Counted from the first letter of the stretch, positions 25,917 through 36,065 are shown. The stretch: 64,000 nt of DNA from Streptomyces sp. HUAS MG91 (GCF_040529335.1 NZ_CP159534.1:2728001-2792000); one strand, 5' to 3'. Notes: generated by a model from the sequence alone, not told the origin. Program-made: numbers and translations.

Positions 25917-27656
25917 GTGCTCATACGACTCCTGCGGACCTATCTCAGTCCGTACAAGAAACCCATCGGGTTGCTCGTCCTGCTGCAGTTCCTGCAGACC
26001 TGTGCGGCCCTGTATCTGCCCACTCTGAACGCGGACATCATCGACAACGGTGTCGTCGACGGGGACACCGGCTACATCCTCACGTACGGCGCCCTGATGC
26101 TGGGCGTCACGGTCGTCCAGGTCGTCTGCAACACCGGCGCCGTGTACTTCGGCGCCCGCACCGCCGCCGCGCTCGGCCGTGACGTGCGGGCCGGGGTCTT
26201 CGACCGGGTGCAGTCCTTCTCCGCCCGCGAGGTCGGCCGCTTCGGGGCGCCCTCGCTGATCACCCGCACCACGAACGACGTGCAGCAGATCCAGATGCTG
26301 GTCCTGATGGGCTTCACGCTGATGGTGTCCGCGCCGATCATGTGCGTCGGCGGTGTGATCCTCGCCCTGGGGCTCGACGTGCCCCTGTCGGGCGTGCTCC
26401 TTGCCGTGCTGCCCGTCATGGCGATCGTGCTGACGCTGATCATCCGCAAGATGCGGCCGCTGTTCCGGTCCATGCAGGTCAAGCTGGACACCGTGAACCG
26501 GGTGCTGCGCGAGCAGATCACCGGCAACCGCGTCATCCGCGCCTTCGTGCGTGACGACTTCGAGAAGGACCGGTTCGGCGTCGCCAACTGGGACCTGACC
26601 GAGACCTCGCTGGCCACCGGCCGGATCATGGCACTGATGTTCCCGTTCGTGATGACGATCGTGAACGTCGCCTCCGTGGCCGTGGTCTGGTTCGGCGCCC
26701 ACCGCATCAACAGCGGCGGCATGCAGATCGGCGACCTGACGGCGTTCCTCGCGTATCTCATGCAGATCGTGATGAGTGTGATGATGGCCACCTTCATGTT
26801 CATGCAGGTGCCGCGCGCCGAGGTGTGCGCGGAGCGCGTGCAGGAGGTACTCGACACCGAGTCCAGCGTCGTCCCGCCCGCCGCCGACACCTCCGTACGG
26901 GAACTGCGCCGGCACGGGCACCTGGAGATCCGCGGCGCCGAGTTCGGCTACCCGGGCGCCGAGGAGCCGGTGCTGCGGTCGGTGGACCTCGTGGCCCGGC
27001 CCGGGGAGACCACGGCGATCATCGGCTCGACCGGCAGCGGCAAGTCGACACTGCTCGGCCTGGTCCCCCGGCTGTACGACACCACGGCGGGCGTCGTGTT
27101 CGTGGACGGGGAGGACGTCCGCGGGATCGACCCCGAGCTGATGGCGAGGACGGTCGGACTCGTCCCGCAGAAGCCCTATCTGTTCTCGGGGACGGTCGCC
27201 TCCAACCTCCGGTACGGGCGTCCCGACGCGACCGACGAGGAGCTGTGGCACGCCCTTGAGGTGGCACAGGCCAAGGATTTCGTGAGCAAGCTGGAGGGCG
27301 GGCTCGACGCGCCGATCGCCCAGGGCGGGACGAACGTCTCCGGCGGCCAGCGCCAGCGGCTCGCGATCGCGCGCACGCTCGTCCAGCGGCCGGAGATCTA
27401 CCTCTTCGACGACTCCTTCTCCGCGCTCGACTACGCGACAGACGCGGCGCTGCGCCGGGCGCTCGGTGACGAGACCGCCGAGGCGACCGTGGTGATCGTG
27501 GCCCAGCGCGTGGCCACCATCCGGGACGCCGACCGGATCATCGTCCTCGACGAGGGCCGGGTCGTCGGCACCGGACGCCACCACGAGCTGATGGCCGACA
27601 ACGAGACGTACCGGGAGATCGTTCTCTCCCAGCTGACGGAAGCGGAGGCCGCCTGA
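25917..27656 (+). CDS. ABC exporter half-transporter, subunit 1 (permease-ATPase fusion)
   Basis: A 579-residue type IV (ABCB-like) exporter half. Six membrane helices lie in residues 10-300. The nucleotide-binding domain (about 340-570) has Walker A GSTGSGKS, the Q-loop QKPYLFSG, signature VSGGQRQR, Walker B IYLFDD and an H-loop in which the usual His is replaced (IVAQRVATI: Gln). Walker B ends in Asp-Asp where the catalytic Glu is expected, so this subunit carries the degenerate site typical of heterodimeric exporters. GTG 25917 was chosen because the first helix follows at once. The ATGA overlap with the next gene couples the two subunits. Drugs or lipids are plausible cargo. Confidence 0.88.
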   Translation: MLIRLLRTYLSPYKKPIGLLVLLQFLQTCAALYLPTLNADIIDNGVVDGDTGYILTYGALMLGVTVVQVVCNTGAVYFGARTAAALGRDVRAGVFDRVQSFSAREVGRFGAPSLITRTTNDVQQIQMLVLMGFTLMVSAPIMCVGGVILALGLDVPLSGVLLAVLPVMAIVLTLIIRKMRPLFRSMQVKLDTVNRVLREQITGNRVIRAFVRDDFEKDRFGVANWDLTETSLATGRIMALMFPFVMTIVNVASVAVVWFGAHRINSGGMQIGDLTAFLAYLMQIVMSVMMATFMFMQVPRAEVCAERVQEVLDTESSVVPPAADTSVRELRRHGHLEIRGAEFGYPGAEEPVLRSVDLVARPGETTAIIGSTGSGKSTLLGLVPRLYDTTAGVVFVDGEDVRGIDPELMARTVGLVPQKPYLFSGTVASNLRYGRPDATDEELWHALEVAQAKDFVSKLEGGLDAPIAQGGTNVSGGQRQRLAIARTLVQRPEIYLFDDSFSALDYATDAALRRALGDETAEATVVIVAQRVATIRDADRIIVLDEGRVVGTGRHHELMADNETYREIVLSQLTEAEAA

Positions 27657-29584
27657 TGAGCGGGCCGATGGCGGCGCGGATGGCGGCCGGTGCGCCCGGT
27701 TCGCGCTCGATGGACTTCAAGGGGTCCGGCAAACGGCTGCTGAAGCGACTGGCCGCGCACCGCGCGTCGGTGGTGGCCGTCCTGGTCGCGGTGGTGATCA
27801 GCGTCGGACTGTCGGTGATCGGGCCGAAGATCCTCGGTCACGCCACCGACCTGCTGTTCGGCGGGATCATCGGCGGGCAGACGCCGGCCGGGCAGACCAA
27901 GGAACAGGTCATCGAGGGTCTGCGGGCCAAGGGTGACACCGGCATGGCCGACATGCTCGGCGGCGTCGACTTCACCCCCGGCCAGGGCGTGGACTTCGAC
28001 AGGATCGGGCAGGTGCTGCTGATCGGGCTCGCGGTGTTCGCGTGCGCGGGCCTGGCGATGATGATCGGCACCCGGCTCGCCAACCGGGCGATCAACCTGG
28101 CCGTGGCCAAGCTCCGCACGGACATGCAGGCCAAGCTGGCGCGGCTGCCGCTGTCGTACTACGACAAGCAGAAGCGCGGCGAGGTGCTGAGCCGGGCGAC
28201 CAACGACATCGACAACATCGGGCAGACGCTCCAGCAGACGATGGGCCAGATGCTCAACTCGCTGCTGACCATCATCGGCGTGCTGACCATGATGTTCTGG
28301 ATCTCGTGGCTGCTCGCGCTGGTCGCTCTCGTCACGGTGCCGCTGTCGGTGTTCGTCGCGGCGAAGGTCGGCAAGCGGTCGCAGCCGCAGTTCGTGCAGC
28401 AGTGGAAGACCACGGGCCGGCTGAACGCGCACATCGAGGAGATGTACACCGGCCACACGCTAGTGAAGGTGTTCGGGCGGCAGAAGGAGTCGGCGGAGCT
28501 GTTCGCCGAGCAGAACGAGGCGCTGTACGAGGCCGCGTTCAAGGCCCAGTTCAACAGCGGCATCATGCAGCCGCTGATGTTCTTCATCTCGAACCTGAAC
28601 TATGTGCTGGTCGCGGTGGTCGGCGGTCTGCGGGTGGCCTCCGGCTCCCTGTCGATCGGTGACGTGCAGGCGTTCATCCAGTACTCGCGCCAGTTCTCGA
28701 TGCCGCTGACGCAGGTCGCGTCGATGGCGAACCTGGTGCAGTCCGGGGTGGCGTCCGCCGAGCGGATCTTCGAACTGCTCGACGCCGAGGAGCAGTCGCC
28801 CGACCCCGAGACCGGCGAGAAGCCGCAGAACCTGCGCGGGCACGTCGAGTTCGAGCACGTCGCCTTCCGCTACGAGGCGGACAAGCCGCTCATCGAGGAC
28901 CTGTCGCTCACCGCGGAACCGGGCCACACCGTGGCCATCGTGGGGCCGACGGGCGCGGGCAAGACCACGCTCGTCAATCTGCTGCTGCGGTTCTACGACG
29001 TCAGCGGCGGCCGCATCACCCTCGACGGGGTCGACATCGCGAAGATGTCCCGGGACGAGCTGCGGGCCGGGATCGGCATGGTCCTCCAGGACACCTGGCT
29101 GTTCGGCGGCACCATCGCGGAGAACATCGCGTACGGCGCCGCGAAGGACGTGTCGCGGGAGGAGATCGAGGAGGCGGCGAGGGCCGCGCACGCCGATCGC
29201 TTCATCCGGACGCTGCCCGACGGGTACGACACCGTGATCGACGACGAGGGCACCGGCGTCAGCGCCGGTGAGAAGCAGCTCATCACCATCGCGCGGGCGT
29301 TCCTGTCCGACCCGGTGATACTCGTGCTCGACGAGGCGACCTCCTCCGTCGACACCCGGACCGAGGTGCTGATCCAGAAGGCCATGGCGCGGCTCGCCCA
29401 CGGCCGCACGTCGTTCGTCATCGCGCACCGCCTGTCGACGATCCGCGATGCCGACACGATTCTGGTCATGGAGAACGGGTCGATCGTGGAGCAGGGCTCG
29501 CACGACGCGCTGGTCGCCTCCGGCGGGGCGTATCAGCGGTTGTACGAGGCCCAGTTCGCGCAGGCCGTGGCCGAGGTGGACTAG
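27656..29584 (+). CDS. ABC exporter half-transporter, subunit 2 (permease-ATPase fusion)
   Basis: A 642-residue partner of the preceding gene, with a longer N-terminal cytoplasmic part and a 60-residue extracytoplasmic insert between helices 1 and 2 (TDLLFGGIIGGQTPAGQTKE onward). The nucleotide domain (about 400-630) has Walker A GPTGAGKT, signature VSAGEKQL, a complete Walker B VLVLDEATS with the catalytic Glu, and the switch His in VIAHRLSTI. It therefore supplies the competent ATP site of the heterodimer. Its ATG overlaps the stop of subunit 1 (ATGA). From memory the pair corresponds to SCO2463/SCO2464 beside hrdA in S. coelicolor. It converges with hrdA, with one dispersed repeat between. 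Confidence 0.9.
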   Translation: MSGPMAARMAAGAPGSRSMDFKGSGKRLLKRLAAHRASVVAVLVAVVISVGLSVIGPKILGHATDLLFGGIIGGQTPAGQTKEQVIEGLRAKGDTGMADMLGGVDFTPGQGVDFDRIGQVLLIGLAVFACAGLAMMIGTRLANRAINLAVAKLRTDMQAKLARLPLSYYDKQKRGEVLSRATNDIDNIGQTLQQTMGQMLNSLLTIIGVLTMMFWISWLLALVALVTVPLSVFVAAKVGKRSQPQFVQQWKTTGRLNAHIEEMYTGHTLVKVFGRQKESAELFAEQNEALYEAAFKAQFNSGIMQPLMFFISNLNYVLVAVVGGLRVASGSLSIGDVQAFIQYSRQFSMPLTQVASMANLVQSGVASAERIFELLDAEEQSPDPETGEKPQNLRGHVEFEHVAFRYEADKPLIEDLSLTAEPGHTVAIVGPTGAGKTTLVNLLLRFYDVSGGRITLDGVDIAKMSRDELRAGIGMVLQDTWLFGGTIAENIAYGAAKDVSREEIEEAARAAHADRFIRTLPDGYDTVIDDEGTGVSAGEKQLITIARAFLSDPVILVLDEATSSVDTRTEVLIQKAMARLAHGRTSFVIAHRLSTIRDADTILVMENGSIVEQGSHDALVASGGAYQRLYEAQFAQAVAEVD

Positions 29585-29621
29585 TCGCCGTGGGGGCGTG
29601 GGGAGTCTGTCGGGTGCCGGT

Positions 29622-29656
29622 TCGTCGTGGCTGGTCGCGCAGTTCCCCGCGCCCCC
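29622..29656 (+). repeat. Dispersed 3'-end repeat, copy A
   Basis: Core TCGCGCAGTTCCCCGCGCCC preceded by GTCGTGGCTGG. It lies between the convergent ends of the ABC exporter and hrdA. Confidence 0.85.
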
Positions 29657-29675
29657 TACGGGGGCGCTCCGCTCC

Positions 29676-31019
29676 CTAGTCCAGGTAGCCGCGCAGTTGG
29701 TCGGCGAAGGCGTGGTCCCTGAGTTTGTTCAGGGTTTTCGATTCGATCTGGCGGATGCGTTCGCGGGTGACGCCGAAGATACGGCCGATCTCCTCCAGGG
29801 TGCGGGGGCGGCCGTCGGCGAGGCCGTAGCGGAGCTGGACCACCTTGCGTTCGCGTTCGCCGAGGGTGGAGAGGACCGCCTCCAGGTGTTCGCGCAGGAG
29901 GAGGAAGGCCGCCGACTCCACGGGGCTCGTCGCGTCGCCGTCCTCGATGAGGTCGCCGAGCGCGACGTCGTCCTCCTCGCCGACCGGGGCGTGCAGCGAG
30001 ACCGGTTCCTGGGCCAGGCGCAGGACCTCGCTGACCCGTTCCGGGGCCAGGTCGAGGTGGGCGGCGACCTCCTCGGGGGTCGGTTCGTAGCCGCGCTCCT
30101 GGAGCATGCGGCGCTGGACGCGGACGACCCTGTTGATCAGCTCGACGACGTGGACCGGGACCCGGATGGTGCGTGCCTGGTCGGCGAGGGCGCGGCTCAT
30201 CGCCTGCCGGATCCACCAGGTCGCGTACGTCGAGAACTTGTAGCCGCGGGCGTAGTCGAACTTCTCGACCGCGCGGATCAGGCCGAGGTTGCCCTCCTGG
30301 ACCAGGTCGAGCATGGTCAGGCCGCGGCCCACGTAGCGCTTGGCCACGGAGACGACCAGGCGCAGGTTCGCCTCGATCAGGCGGCGTTTGGCCATCCGGC
30401 CCATCACCACCAGCCTGTCGAGGTCGAGGGTGAGCCGGCTGCCGAGGTCGGGGGCCTTGGTGAGCTTCTCCTCGGCGAACAGGCCCGCTTCGACGCGCCG
30501 CGCCAGGTCCACCTCCTCGGCCGCGGTGAGCAGCGGGATGCGGCCGATCTCGCGCAGGTACTGGCGGAACAGGTCGGACGACGGGCCGCTGGTGTCGGCG
30601 CGGGCGCCGCGTACCGGTTCGGGCGGCTCGACGCTCTGTCCGGGCTCGCCCTCCGGCGGCTCCGCGGACTCGGGTGACTCGGGCGTCGGGGGTTCGCCCG
30701 ACTCGGGGTGGCGCGTGACGCGGCTCTGTGGCGGCACCGTGGCGAGGACGTCGGCGTCCTCCACGGCGTCGGGGTCGGACAGGGCCTGCGCTGTGCTGTC
30801 GCTCTGGGTGAGGGTCTGGGTCTGCACGGGGGCGACCTCCAAGGTGATCGCTTCTGAGGCGTGCGGCAGGGGGGCGGCAGTGGCGGCGAAGCCGCTGTCC
30901 GTCCCGTACGCGATGAGCGGAACCGCGGGGGTTTCGGACCCTTTGCTGTCCGGGCTCCGGCCGCGCTCCGAGGACTCAGGCACCGCCACCCAGTGTGGAG
31001 TACGACACAGTGCCGCCAC
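29676..31019 (-). CDS. hrdA: RNA polymerase sigma factor HrdA (principal-type sigma-70)
   Basis: A 447-residue group 2 sigma factor. Region 1.2 begins at [17 protein letters not shown] (about residue 146). Region 2 has [36 protein letters not shown] and [18 protein letters not shown] (-10 recognition). Regions 3 and 4 end in [24 protein letters not shown] (-35 helix-turn-helix). The first 140 residues are acidic and Pro-rich and differ from HrdB. It lies downstream of dnaG as in the classical dnaG-rpoD arrangement, and from memory matches SCO2465. It is non-essential in S. coelicolor, where HrdB is the main factor. The true start is uncertain: GTG 31019 has no ribosome site, and GTG 30989 or 30983 may be used. 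Confidence 0.9.
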   Translation of the reverse strand: MAALCRTPHWVAVPESSERGRSPDSKGSETPAVPLIAYGTDSGFAATAAPLPHASEAITLEVAPVQTQTLTQSDSTAQALSDPDAVEDADVLATVPPQSRVTRHPESGEPPTPESPESAEPPEGEPGQSVEPPEPVRGARADTSGPSSDLFRQYLREIGRIPLLTAAEEVDLARRVEAGLFAEEKLTKAPDLGSRLTLDLDRLVVMGRMAKRRLIEANLRLVVSVAKRYVGRGLTMLDLVQEGNLGLIRAVEKFDYARGYKFSTYATWWIRQAMSRALADQARTIRVPVHVVELINRVVRVQRRMLQERGYEPTPEEVAAHLDLAPERVSEVLRLAQEPVSLHAPVGEEDDVALGDLIEDGDATSPVESAAFLLLREHLEAVLSTLGERERKVVQLRYGLADGRPRTLEEIGRIFGVTRERIRQIESKTLNKLRDHAFADQLRGYLD

Positions 31020-31186
31020 GAGGGGCGTGCGATGACTTTTTGAGTCCGGTGCGTGACCGCTCGGTTACCGTGCTGTACGGGTGCCCCTGCTTCCCGGTCC
31101 GGAACGTGGGCAAACGGCGCGTGAGGGCGCGGCGGGTCGCAGCCCGGCCCCGGCACGCTTCCAGCGCGGGCTCATGTCCGCCCCGA

Positions 31187-31214
31187 CAGGGGCGCGGGGA
31201 ACTGCGCGACCAGC
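31187..31214 (-). repeat. Dispersed 3'-end repeat, copy B
   Basis: Same core as the other copies, on the minus strand (GGTCGCGCAGTTCCCCGCGC). It lies between tandem genes dnaG and hrdA, 168 bp upstream of the hrdA start. Confidence 0.8.
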
Positions 31215-31286
31215 CCCCACCGGGGCCGCACCCGCCAACGGCGCTGTACTGACCGCCCCTTGAAGCGCTCACCCCGCACCGGGGTG

Positions 31287-31359
31287 CCGCCTTGCCCACC
31301 CTGCCGCCCTGGGGGTCCCCCCGGACGGAGTCTGGGGGATGGCAGATTGCCCAAGGCGG
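31287..31359 (-). terminator. Long imperfect hairpin after dnaG
   Basis: CCGCCTTG (31287-31294) pairs with CAAGGCGG (31352-31359). CTGCC pairs with GGCAG inside it, and the centre GGGGGTCCCCCC is itself self-complementary. It lies 41 bp past the dnaG stop and resembles a widespread Streptomyces intergenic element. Confidence 0.55.
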
Positions 31360-31399
31360 GGGGGGGCGGGGCCTCGGGTGGGCCGGGTTTGCTGCGGAG

Positions 31400-33298
31400 C
31401 TACAGCGCGTCGGCGCCGCGTTCCCGGAGGGACTGGTCGTACTGCTGGAGGATCCACAACTCGTTCTGGACCGCTACCAGTTGGGCCGGGTCGCCGCCCG
31501 AGTGGAGACGGGTGAAGGTGCCCTGGACGTCACGGATGCGGCGCTCCACGGCGCGGCGGCGCACGGCGACGAGCTGCATGTCGGCGTAGGCCTGATCGAC
31601 GGTCTTGCGGTGAATGGCCTCGACGGCCAGCTCGGTGACCATCGCGCGCACCGCGTCGTCGGGCGCGGCCTCACGGACCGCGACGAGATAGGCGTGCGAG
31701 TCGTGCAGGCCCTGCTCGGCGCCGCCCGCGTCGAGGATGGCGGCGCGCACGGCGGCGTACGGCGCGGCGGTGAACTCGTCGATCCCGTACGCGTCGAACA
31801 TCGGGGAGACCAGCTCGGGGTTCTGCAGCGCCAGCTTGAGCAGCTCGCGCTCGGTGGTGAAGACCGGATTGCGCAGGGTGAGGGCGGGGCCGCCAAAGGC
31901 GTGCTGCGCGGCCCCGAGCGGCGCCGCCTGCGGGGAGCTGGCCGGCGCCGGGCCCTTGCCGCCCCGGTCGCGGGCCCAACGGGCCAGCTGCGCCACCCGC
32001 TTGACCACGAACTGGGTGTCGAGGATGCCGAGCATGCCGGCGAGCTGGACGGCGACCTCGTGCTGGGAGGCGCTGTTCTTGATGCGGGCGACGACGGGCG
32101 CGGCCTCGTCGAGCGCGGCGGCCCGGCCGGCCGGGGTCTCCAGGTCGTAGCGCCCGACGATCTGGCGGAGCGCGAACTCGAAGAGCGGGGTGCGCGGCTG
32201 GACGAGGTCGGCGACCGCGTCGTCCCCCTTGGCCAGGCGCAGGTCGCACGGGTCCATGTTGTCCGGCGCGATGGCGATGTACGTCTCGGCGGCGAACTTC
32301 TGGTCGTCCTCGAAGGCGCGCAGGGCGGCCTTCTGGCCCGCCGCGTCGCCGTCGAAGGTGAAGATCACGCGCGCCGAGCCGTTGTCCATCAGCAGCCGGC
32401 GGAGGATCTTGATGTGGTCGCCGCCGAAGGCCGTGCCGCAGGTGGCGATGGCGGTGGTGACGCCCGCGAGGTGGCAGGCCATGACGTCCGTGTAGCCCTC
32501 GACGACGACGGCACGGGAGGACTTGGCGATGTCCTTCTTGGCCAGGTCGATGCCGTAGAGGACCTGCGACTTCTTGTAGATCGGGGTCTCTGGCGTGTTC
32601 AGGTACTTCGGGCCGTTGTCGTCGTCGCGCAGGCGGCGGGCGCCGAAGCCGACGACCTCGCCGCCGATGTCGCGGATCGGCCACATCAGGCGGCCGCGGA
32701 AGCGGTCGATGGGACCGCGGCGGCCTTCCTGGGAGAGCCCGGAGAGGGTCAGCTCCTTGTCGCTGAAGCCCTTGCCGCGCAGGAAGCGGGTGAGGTGGTC
32801 CCAGCCCGCCGGGCTGTAGCCGACGCCGAAGTGGGCGGCCGCCGCCTGGTCGAAGCCGCGCTCGGCGAGGAACTTCCGGCCGATCTCGGCCTCCGGGGAC
32901 CCCAGCTGATCCACGTAGAACTGCGCGGCGACCTTGTGCGCCTCGACCAGGCGGATGCGCTCGCCGCGCTGGTGGGTGGGGTTGTACCCGCCCTCCTCGT
33001 AGCGCAGCGTGATGCCCGCCTGGCCGGCCAGGCGCTCGACCGCCTCCGAGAAGGAGAGGTGGTCGATCTTCATCACGAACGTGATGGTGTCGCCGCCCTC
33101 CTGGCAGCCGAAGCAGTGGAAGAACCCCTTGCTCGGACTGACCTGGAAGGACGGGGACTTCTCGTCGTGGAAGGGGCACAGCCCCTTCAGGTTCCCGCCG
33201 CCCGCGTTGCGCAGTTGCAGGTACTCGGACACCACGGCGTCGATCGGGACCGCGTCCCGAACCGCCTTCACGTCCTCGTCATTGATCCTGCCAGCCAC
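31400..33298 (-). CDS. dnaG: DNA primase
   Basis: Makes RNA primers for replication. 632 residues in three parts. The CHC2 zinc finger has Cys41, His44, Cys62 and Cys65 (CPFHDEKSPSF ... FHCFGC). The TOPRIM polymerase core has VVVEGYTDVMACH (catalytic Glu) and FTFDGDAAGQKAALR (metal Asp pair) at about residues 260-320. The C-terminal helical domain (about 450-632) binds helicase DnaB. The GTG at 33298 coincides with the predicted transcription start (TAGACT seven bases upstream), so it is probably leaderless. It has a normal length and all key residues. Confidence 0.95.
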   Translation of the reverse strand: MAGRINDEDVKAVRDAVPIDAVVSEYLQLRNAGGGNLKGLCPFHDEKSPSFQVSPSKGFFHCFGCQEGGDTITFVMKIDHLSFSEAVERLAGQAGITLRYEEGGYNPTHQRGERIRLVEAHKVAAQFYVDQLGSPEAEIGRKFLAERGFDQAAAAHFGVGYSPAGWDHLTRFLRGKGFSDKELTLSGLSQEGRRGPIDRFRGRLMWPIRDIGGEVVGFGARRLRDDDNGPKYLNTPETPIYKKSQVLYGIDLAKKDIAKSSRAVVVEGYTDVMACHLAGVTTAIATCGTAFGGDHIKILRRLLMDNGSARVIFTFDGDAAGQKAALRAFEDDQKFAAETYIAIAPDNMDPCDLRLAKGDDAVADLVQPRTPLFEFALRQIVGRYDLETPAGRAAALDEAAPVVARIKNSASQHEVAVQLAGMLGILDTQFVVKRVAQLARWARDRGGKGPAPASSPQAAPLGAAQHAFGGPALTLRNPVFTTERELLKLALQNPELVSPMFDAYGIDEFTAAPYAAVRAAILDAGGAEQGLHDSHAYLVAVREAAPDDAVRAMVTELAVEAIHRKTVDQAYADMQLVAVRRRAVERRIRDVQGTFTRLHSGGDPAQLVAVQNELWILQQYDQSLRERGADAL

Positions 33299-33304
33299 GC
33301 GGCA

Positions 33305-33310
33305 AGTCTA
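33305..33310 (-). promoter_or_regulatory. -10 element TAGACT of leaderless dnaG
   Basis: On the minus strand the hexamer ends seven bases before the dnaG GTG. A GTGACA at 33336-33331 is a possible -35 with long (20 bp) spacing. Confidence 0.55.
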
Positions 33311-33332
33311 CGGTGACCCGCCGACAGTCCTG

Positions 33333-34598
33333 TCACTCCTCCAACAGGTCGGCGAGCGGGACGCTCGGGTCGGACAAGCGCTCGGTGCCCGGCCGGGCGC
33401 CGGTGCGGATGAGCTGCTGGATGGGGTCCGTGACGTCCCACACATTCACGTTCATCCCCGCGAGGACCTGGCCGTCGCTCAGCCAGAAGGCGATGAACTC
33501 GCGCTTGCCGGCGTCGCCCCGGATCACCACCTGGTCGTAGCTGCCCGGGGGCGCCCAGCCCGAGTACTCCAGGCCCAGGTCGTACTGGTCGGAGAAGAAG
33601 TAGGGCACCCGGTCGTAGGTGACGTCCTGGCCGAGCATGGCGCGGGCCGCGGCCGGGCCGCCGTTCAGCGCGTTCGCCCAGTGCTCGACGCGCAGGCGCG
33701 TGCTGTAGAGCGGGTGCTGGAGTCCGGCGACGTCGCCGGCCGCGAAGATGTCGGGGTCGGAGGTGCGCAGGGACGCGTCGACCGCGATGCCGCCGCCGTG
33801 CCCGCGGTCGACCAGGTCGAGGCCCGCGGACTCGGCGAGCGCGGTGCGCGGGGCGGCGCCGATCGCGGCGAGCACGTCGTGCGCCGGGTGTTCCTCGCCG
33901 TCGTCGGTGAGCGCGGCGAGCACCATGCCGTCGTGGCCGGTGATCTCGGTGAGCCGGGCGCCGAAGTGGAAGCGGACGCCGTGGTCGCTGTGCAGCTCGG
34001 TGAAGATCTGGCCGATCTCGGGGCCGAGGACGGAGTGCAGCGGGGTGGCCTCCGGCTCGACGACGGTGACCTCGGCGCCGTACTCGCGCGCGGCGGCGGC
34101 GATCTCCAGGCCGATCCAGCCGGCGCCGGCGATCACCAGGTGGCCGTTGTCCCGGCCGAGGGAGGCCAGGACGTGCTTCAGGCGCTCGGCGTGGGCGAGG
34201 CGGCGCAGGTGGTGGACGCCCGCGAGGTGGGTGCCGGGGATGTCGAGGCGGCGCGGCTCGGCGCCGGTGGCGAGGAGCAGCTTGTCGTAGCGGATGAGGG
34301 TCGCGTCGCCGAGCCGGACCGTTCTGGCCGCGCGGTCGATCGCGGTGACCGTCTGGCCGAGGTGCAGCTCGATGTCGTGGCTCGCGTACCAGGCCGGTTC
34401 ATGGACGAAGACGCTGTCCCGGTCCTCCTTGCCCTGCAGATAGCCCTTGGACAGGGGCGGGCGCTCGTACGGGTGGTCCCGTTCGTCACCGATGAGGATC
34501 ACTCGGCCGGTGAAGCCCTCCGAGCGGAGCGTCTCGGCGGCCTTCGCGCCGGCGAGCCCTCCTCCGACGATGACGAACGTCTGGTCCGCGTCGACCAC
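33333..34598 (-). CDS. FAD/NAD(P)-dependent oxidoreductase (ferredoxin/rubredoxin reductase-like)
   Basis: A 421-residue flavoprotein. FAD-binding GxGxxG in FVIVGGGLAGAKAAETL at the N-terminus, ERPPLSK(GYLQG) which is typical of ferredoxin reductases of dioxygenase and P450 systems, a second NAD site VIAGAGWIGLEIAAAA (about residue 155), and the FAD-ribityl motif DIFAAGDVAG (about 290). The C-terminal domain after 330 (FFSDQYDLGLEYSG) fits the reductase fold that meets the partner protein. No ferredoxin or P450 gene is close, so the partner is elsewhere. GTG 34598 follows GAGGAGG. Confidence 0.87.
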   Translation of the reverse strand: MVDADQTFVIVGGGLAGAKAAETLRSEGFTGRVILIGDERDHPYERPPLSKGYLQGKEDRDSVFVHEPAWYASHDIELHLGQTVTAIDRAARTVRLGDATLIRYDKLLLATGAEPRRLDIPGTHLAGVHHLRRLAHAERLKHVLASLGRDNGHLVIAGAGWIGLEIAAAAREYGAEVTVVEPEATPLHSVLGPEIGQIFTELHSDHGVRFHFGARLTEITGHDGMVLAALTDDGEEHPAHDVLAAIGAAPRTALAESAGLDLVDRGHGGGIAVDASLRTSDPDIFAAGDVAGLQHPLYSTRLRVEHWANALNGGPAAARAMLGQDVTYDRVPYFFSDQYDLGLEYSGWAPPGSYDQVVIRGDAGKREFIAFWLSDGQVLAGMNVNVWDVTDPIQQLIRTGARPGTERLSDPSVPLADLLEE

Positions 34599-34703
34599 TT
34601 GATGCCTCCTCGTTGCGCTGCCGTCATATGCGAGCGTCCCGCACGCAGCGTGATGGGGGAAGGGGGCGTGGCCCTATCGGGGCACGCCCCCGGTGACTTT
34701 TGC

Positions 34704-36065
34704 CTACTCGCCGTAGTTGGCGCGCTTGTACGGCGGGTGCGGGTCGTGGTGGGTCGCTCGCGCAGTTCCCCGCGCCCCTGACGGGGCTCCTTGCGTCAGC
34801 CTTGCGTGCAGGGTGCGGGCCGAGGCGTCGGTGAGGGAGGCGATCTGGTCGACGATGACGCGCTTCTTCGTACGGTCGTCGGGGGCGTCGTCGAAGAGGG
34901 CGCGGAACTGCGGGTCCAGGCCGTCGGGGGCGCGGGCCGTCAGGGCCTCGGCCAGCTCGGCGACCACGATTCGCTGGTCGGCGCGGAGTGCCTCCTGCTG
35001 CGGGCGCTGCATCACGTACCGGTCGGCGACCGCCTTGAGCACCGCGCACTCGTACCGGGCCGCGCGCGGGACGACCAGCTCGGCGTCGTACCGCGTGAGG
35101 GGCCCGGTGCCGTACCGCGCCCGGGTCGCGGTCTCGGCCGCCAGGCAGAACCGGCCGATGAGCTGGCTCGTGGCGTCCTTGAGGCGGGCCTGGGCGACCG
35201 CCGTGCCGTCGTACCCGTGCGGCCACCACTCCTGGTCGAGGAGGCGGTCGAGGGCGGCGGACAGCTCGGCGGGGTCGGTGTCCGCCGGGACGTAGCGCCC
35301 GATGGCGACCGCGAAGACGTCGGCCCGCTCGGGCTCGGCGTGCAGCACGATCGGGTCCAGGTGGCCGGCGTGCAGTCCGTCCTCGATGTCGTGCACCGAG
35401 TACGCGACGTCGTCCGCCCAGTCCATGACCTGCGCCTCGAAGCAGGTGCGGCGGCCCGGCGACGTCTTGCGCATCCAGTCGAAGACGGGGCGGTCGTCCT
35501 CGTAGACCCCGAACTTCACCGAGTGCGGGTCCGTGGGGTGCTCGCCACGCGGCCACGGGTACTTGGTCGCGGCGTCGAGCGCCGCCCGCGTCAGGTTCAG
35601 TCCTACGCTGATCAGCTCGCCCGAGCCCTCGGCGCGGACGAACCGCTTGGGCTCGATGCGGGTGAGGAGGCGGAGCGACTGGGCGTTCCCCTCGAAGCCG
35701 CCGCAGTCCTGGGCCACTTCGTTGAGCGCCTGCTCGCCGTTGTGCCCGAAGGGCGGGTGGCCCAGGTCGTGGGAGAGGCAGGCCGTCTCGACGAGGTCGG
35801 GGTCGCAGCCGAGCGCCGCGCCCAGCTCCCGGCCGACCTGGGCGCACTCCAGGGAGTGGGTCAGGCGGGTGCGCGGGCTGGCGTCCCAATGGCGGCTCGT
35901 GGTCCCCGGGGTGACGACCTGTGTCTTTCCGGCGAGGCGGCGCAGCGCCGCCGAGTGCAGGACCCGGGCCCGGTCGCGCTGGAACGCGGTGCGGCCCGGG
36001 CGCTTGTCGGGCTCGGGGGCCCAGCGCTCGACCGCGTCCTCGTCGTACGTCTCGCTGCCTTCCAT
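34704..36065 (-). CDS. dgt: Deoxyguanosinetriphosphate triphosphohydrolase-like protein
   Basis: An HD-domain enzyme expected to split dGTP (or other dNTPs) into nucleoside and triphosphate, tuning the nucleotide pool. 453 residues. The metal ligands His70 (RLTHSLE), His99-Asp100 ([13 protein letters not shown]) and a later Asp in [18 protein letters not shown] are present. The last 25 or so residues ([24 protein letters not shown]) are encoded by a dispersed intergenic repeat and differ from a normal ending, so the repeat seems to have replaced the original stop region. ATG 36065 carries a -10 hexamer at leaderless spacing. A single gene; from memory it follows dnaG in this order in other streptomycetes. 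Confidence 0.9.
   Translation of the reverse strand: MEGSETYDEDAVERWAPEPDKRPGRTAFQRDRARVLHSAALRRLAGKTQVVTPGTTSRHWDASPRTRLTHSLECAQVGRELGAALGCDPDLVETACLSHDLGHPPFGHNGEQALNEVAQDCGGFEGNAQSLRLLTRIEPKRFVRAEGSGELISVGLNLTRAALDAATKYPWPRGEHPTDPHSVKFGVYEDDRPVFDWMRKTSPGRRTCFEAQVMDWADDVAYSVHDIEDGLHAGHLDPIVLHAEPERADVFAVAIGRYVPADTDPAELSAALDRLLDQEWWPHGYDGTAVAQARLKDATSQLIGRFCLAAETATRARYGTGPLTRYDAELVVPRAARYECAVLKAVADRYVMQRPQQEALRADQRIVVAELAEALTARAPDGLDPQFRALFDDAPDDRTKKRVIVDQIASLTDASARTLHARLTQGAPSGARGTARATHHDPHPPYKRANYGE
34745..34785 (+). repeat. Dispersed 3'-end repeat, copy C
   Basis: Core CTCGCGCAGTTCCCCGCGCC with the usual TGGTGGGTCG lead. Unlike the other copies it lies inside a coding frame, encoding part of the C-terminal tail of dgt on the opposite strand. 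Confidence 0.85.

Larger units (their letters stand above)
31020..31399. other. Intergenic region between dnaG and hrdA
   Basis: 380 bp with no gene. It contains the dnaG terminator-like fold, a dispersed repeat in reverse orientation, and presumably the hrdA promoter near 31030-31090 (minus strand). The distance means hrdA is not simply co-transcribed with dnaG. Confidence 0.6.
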
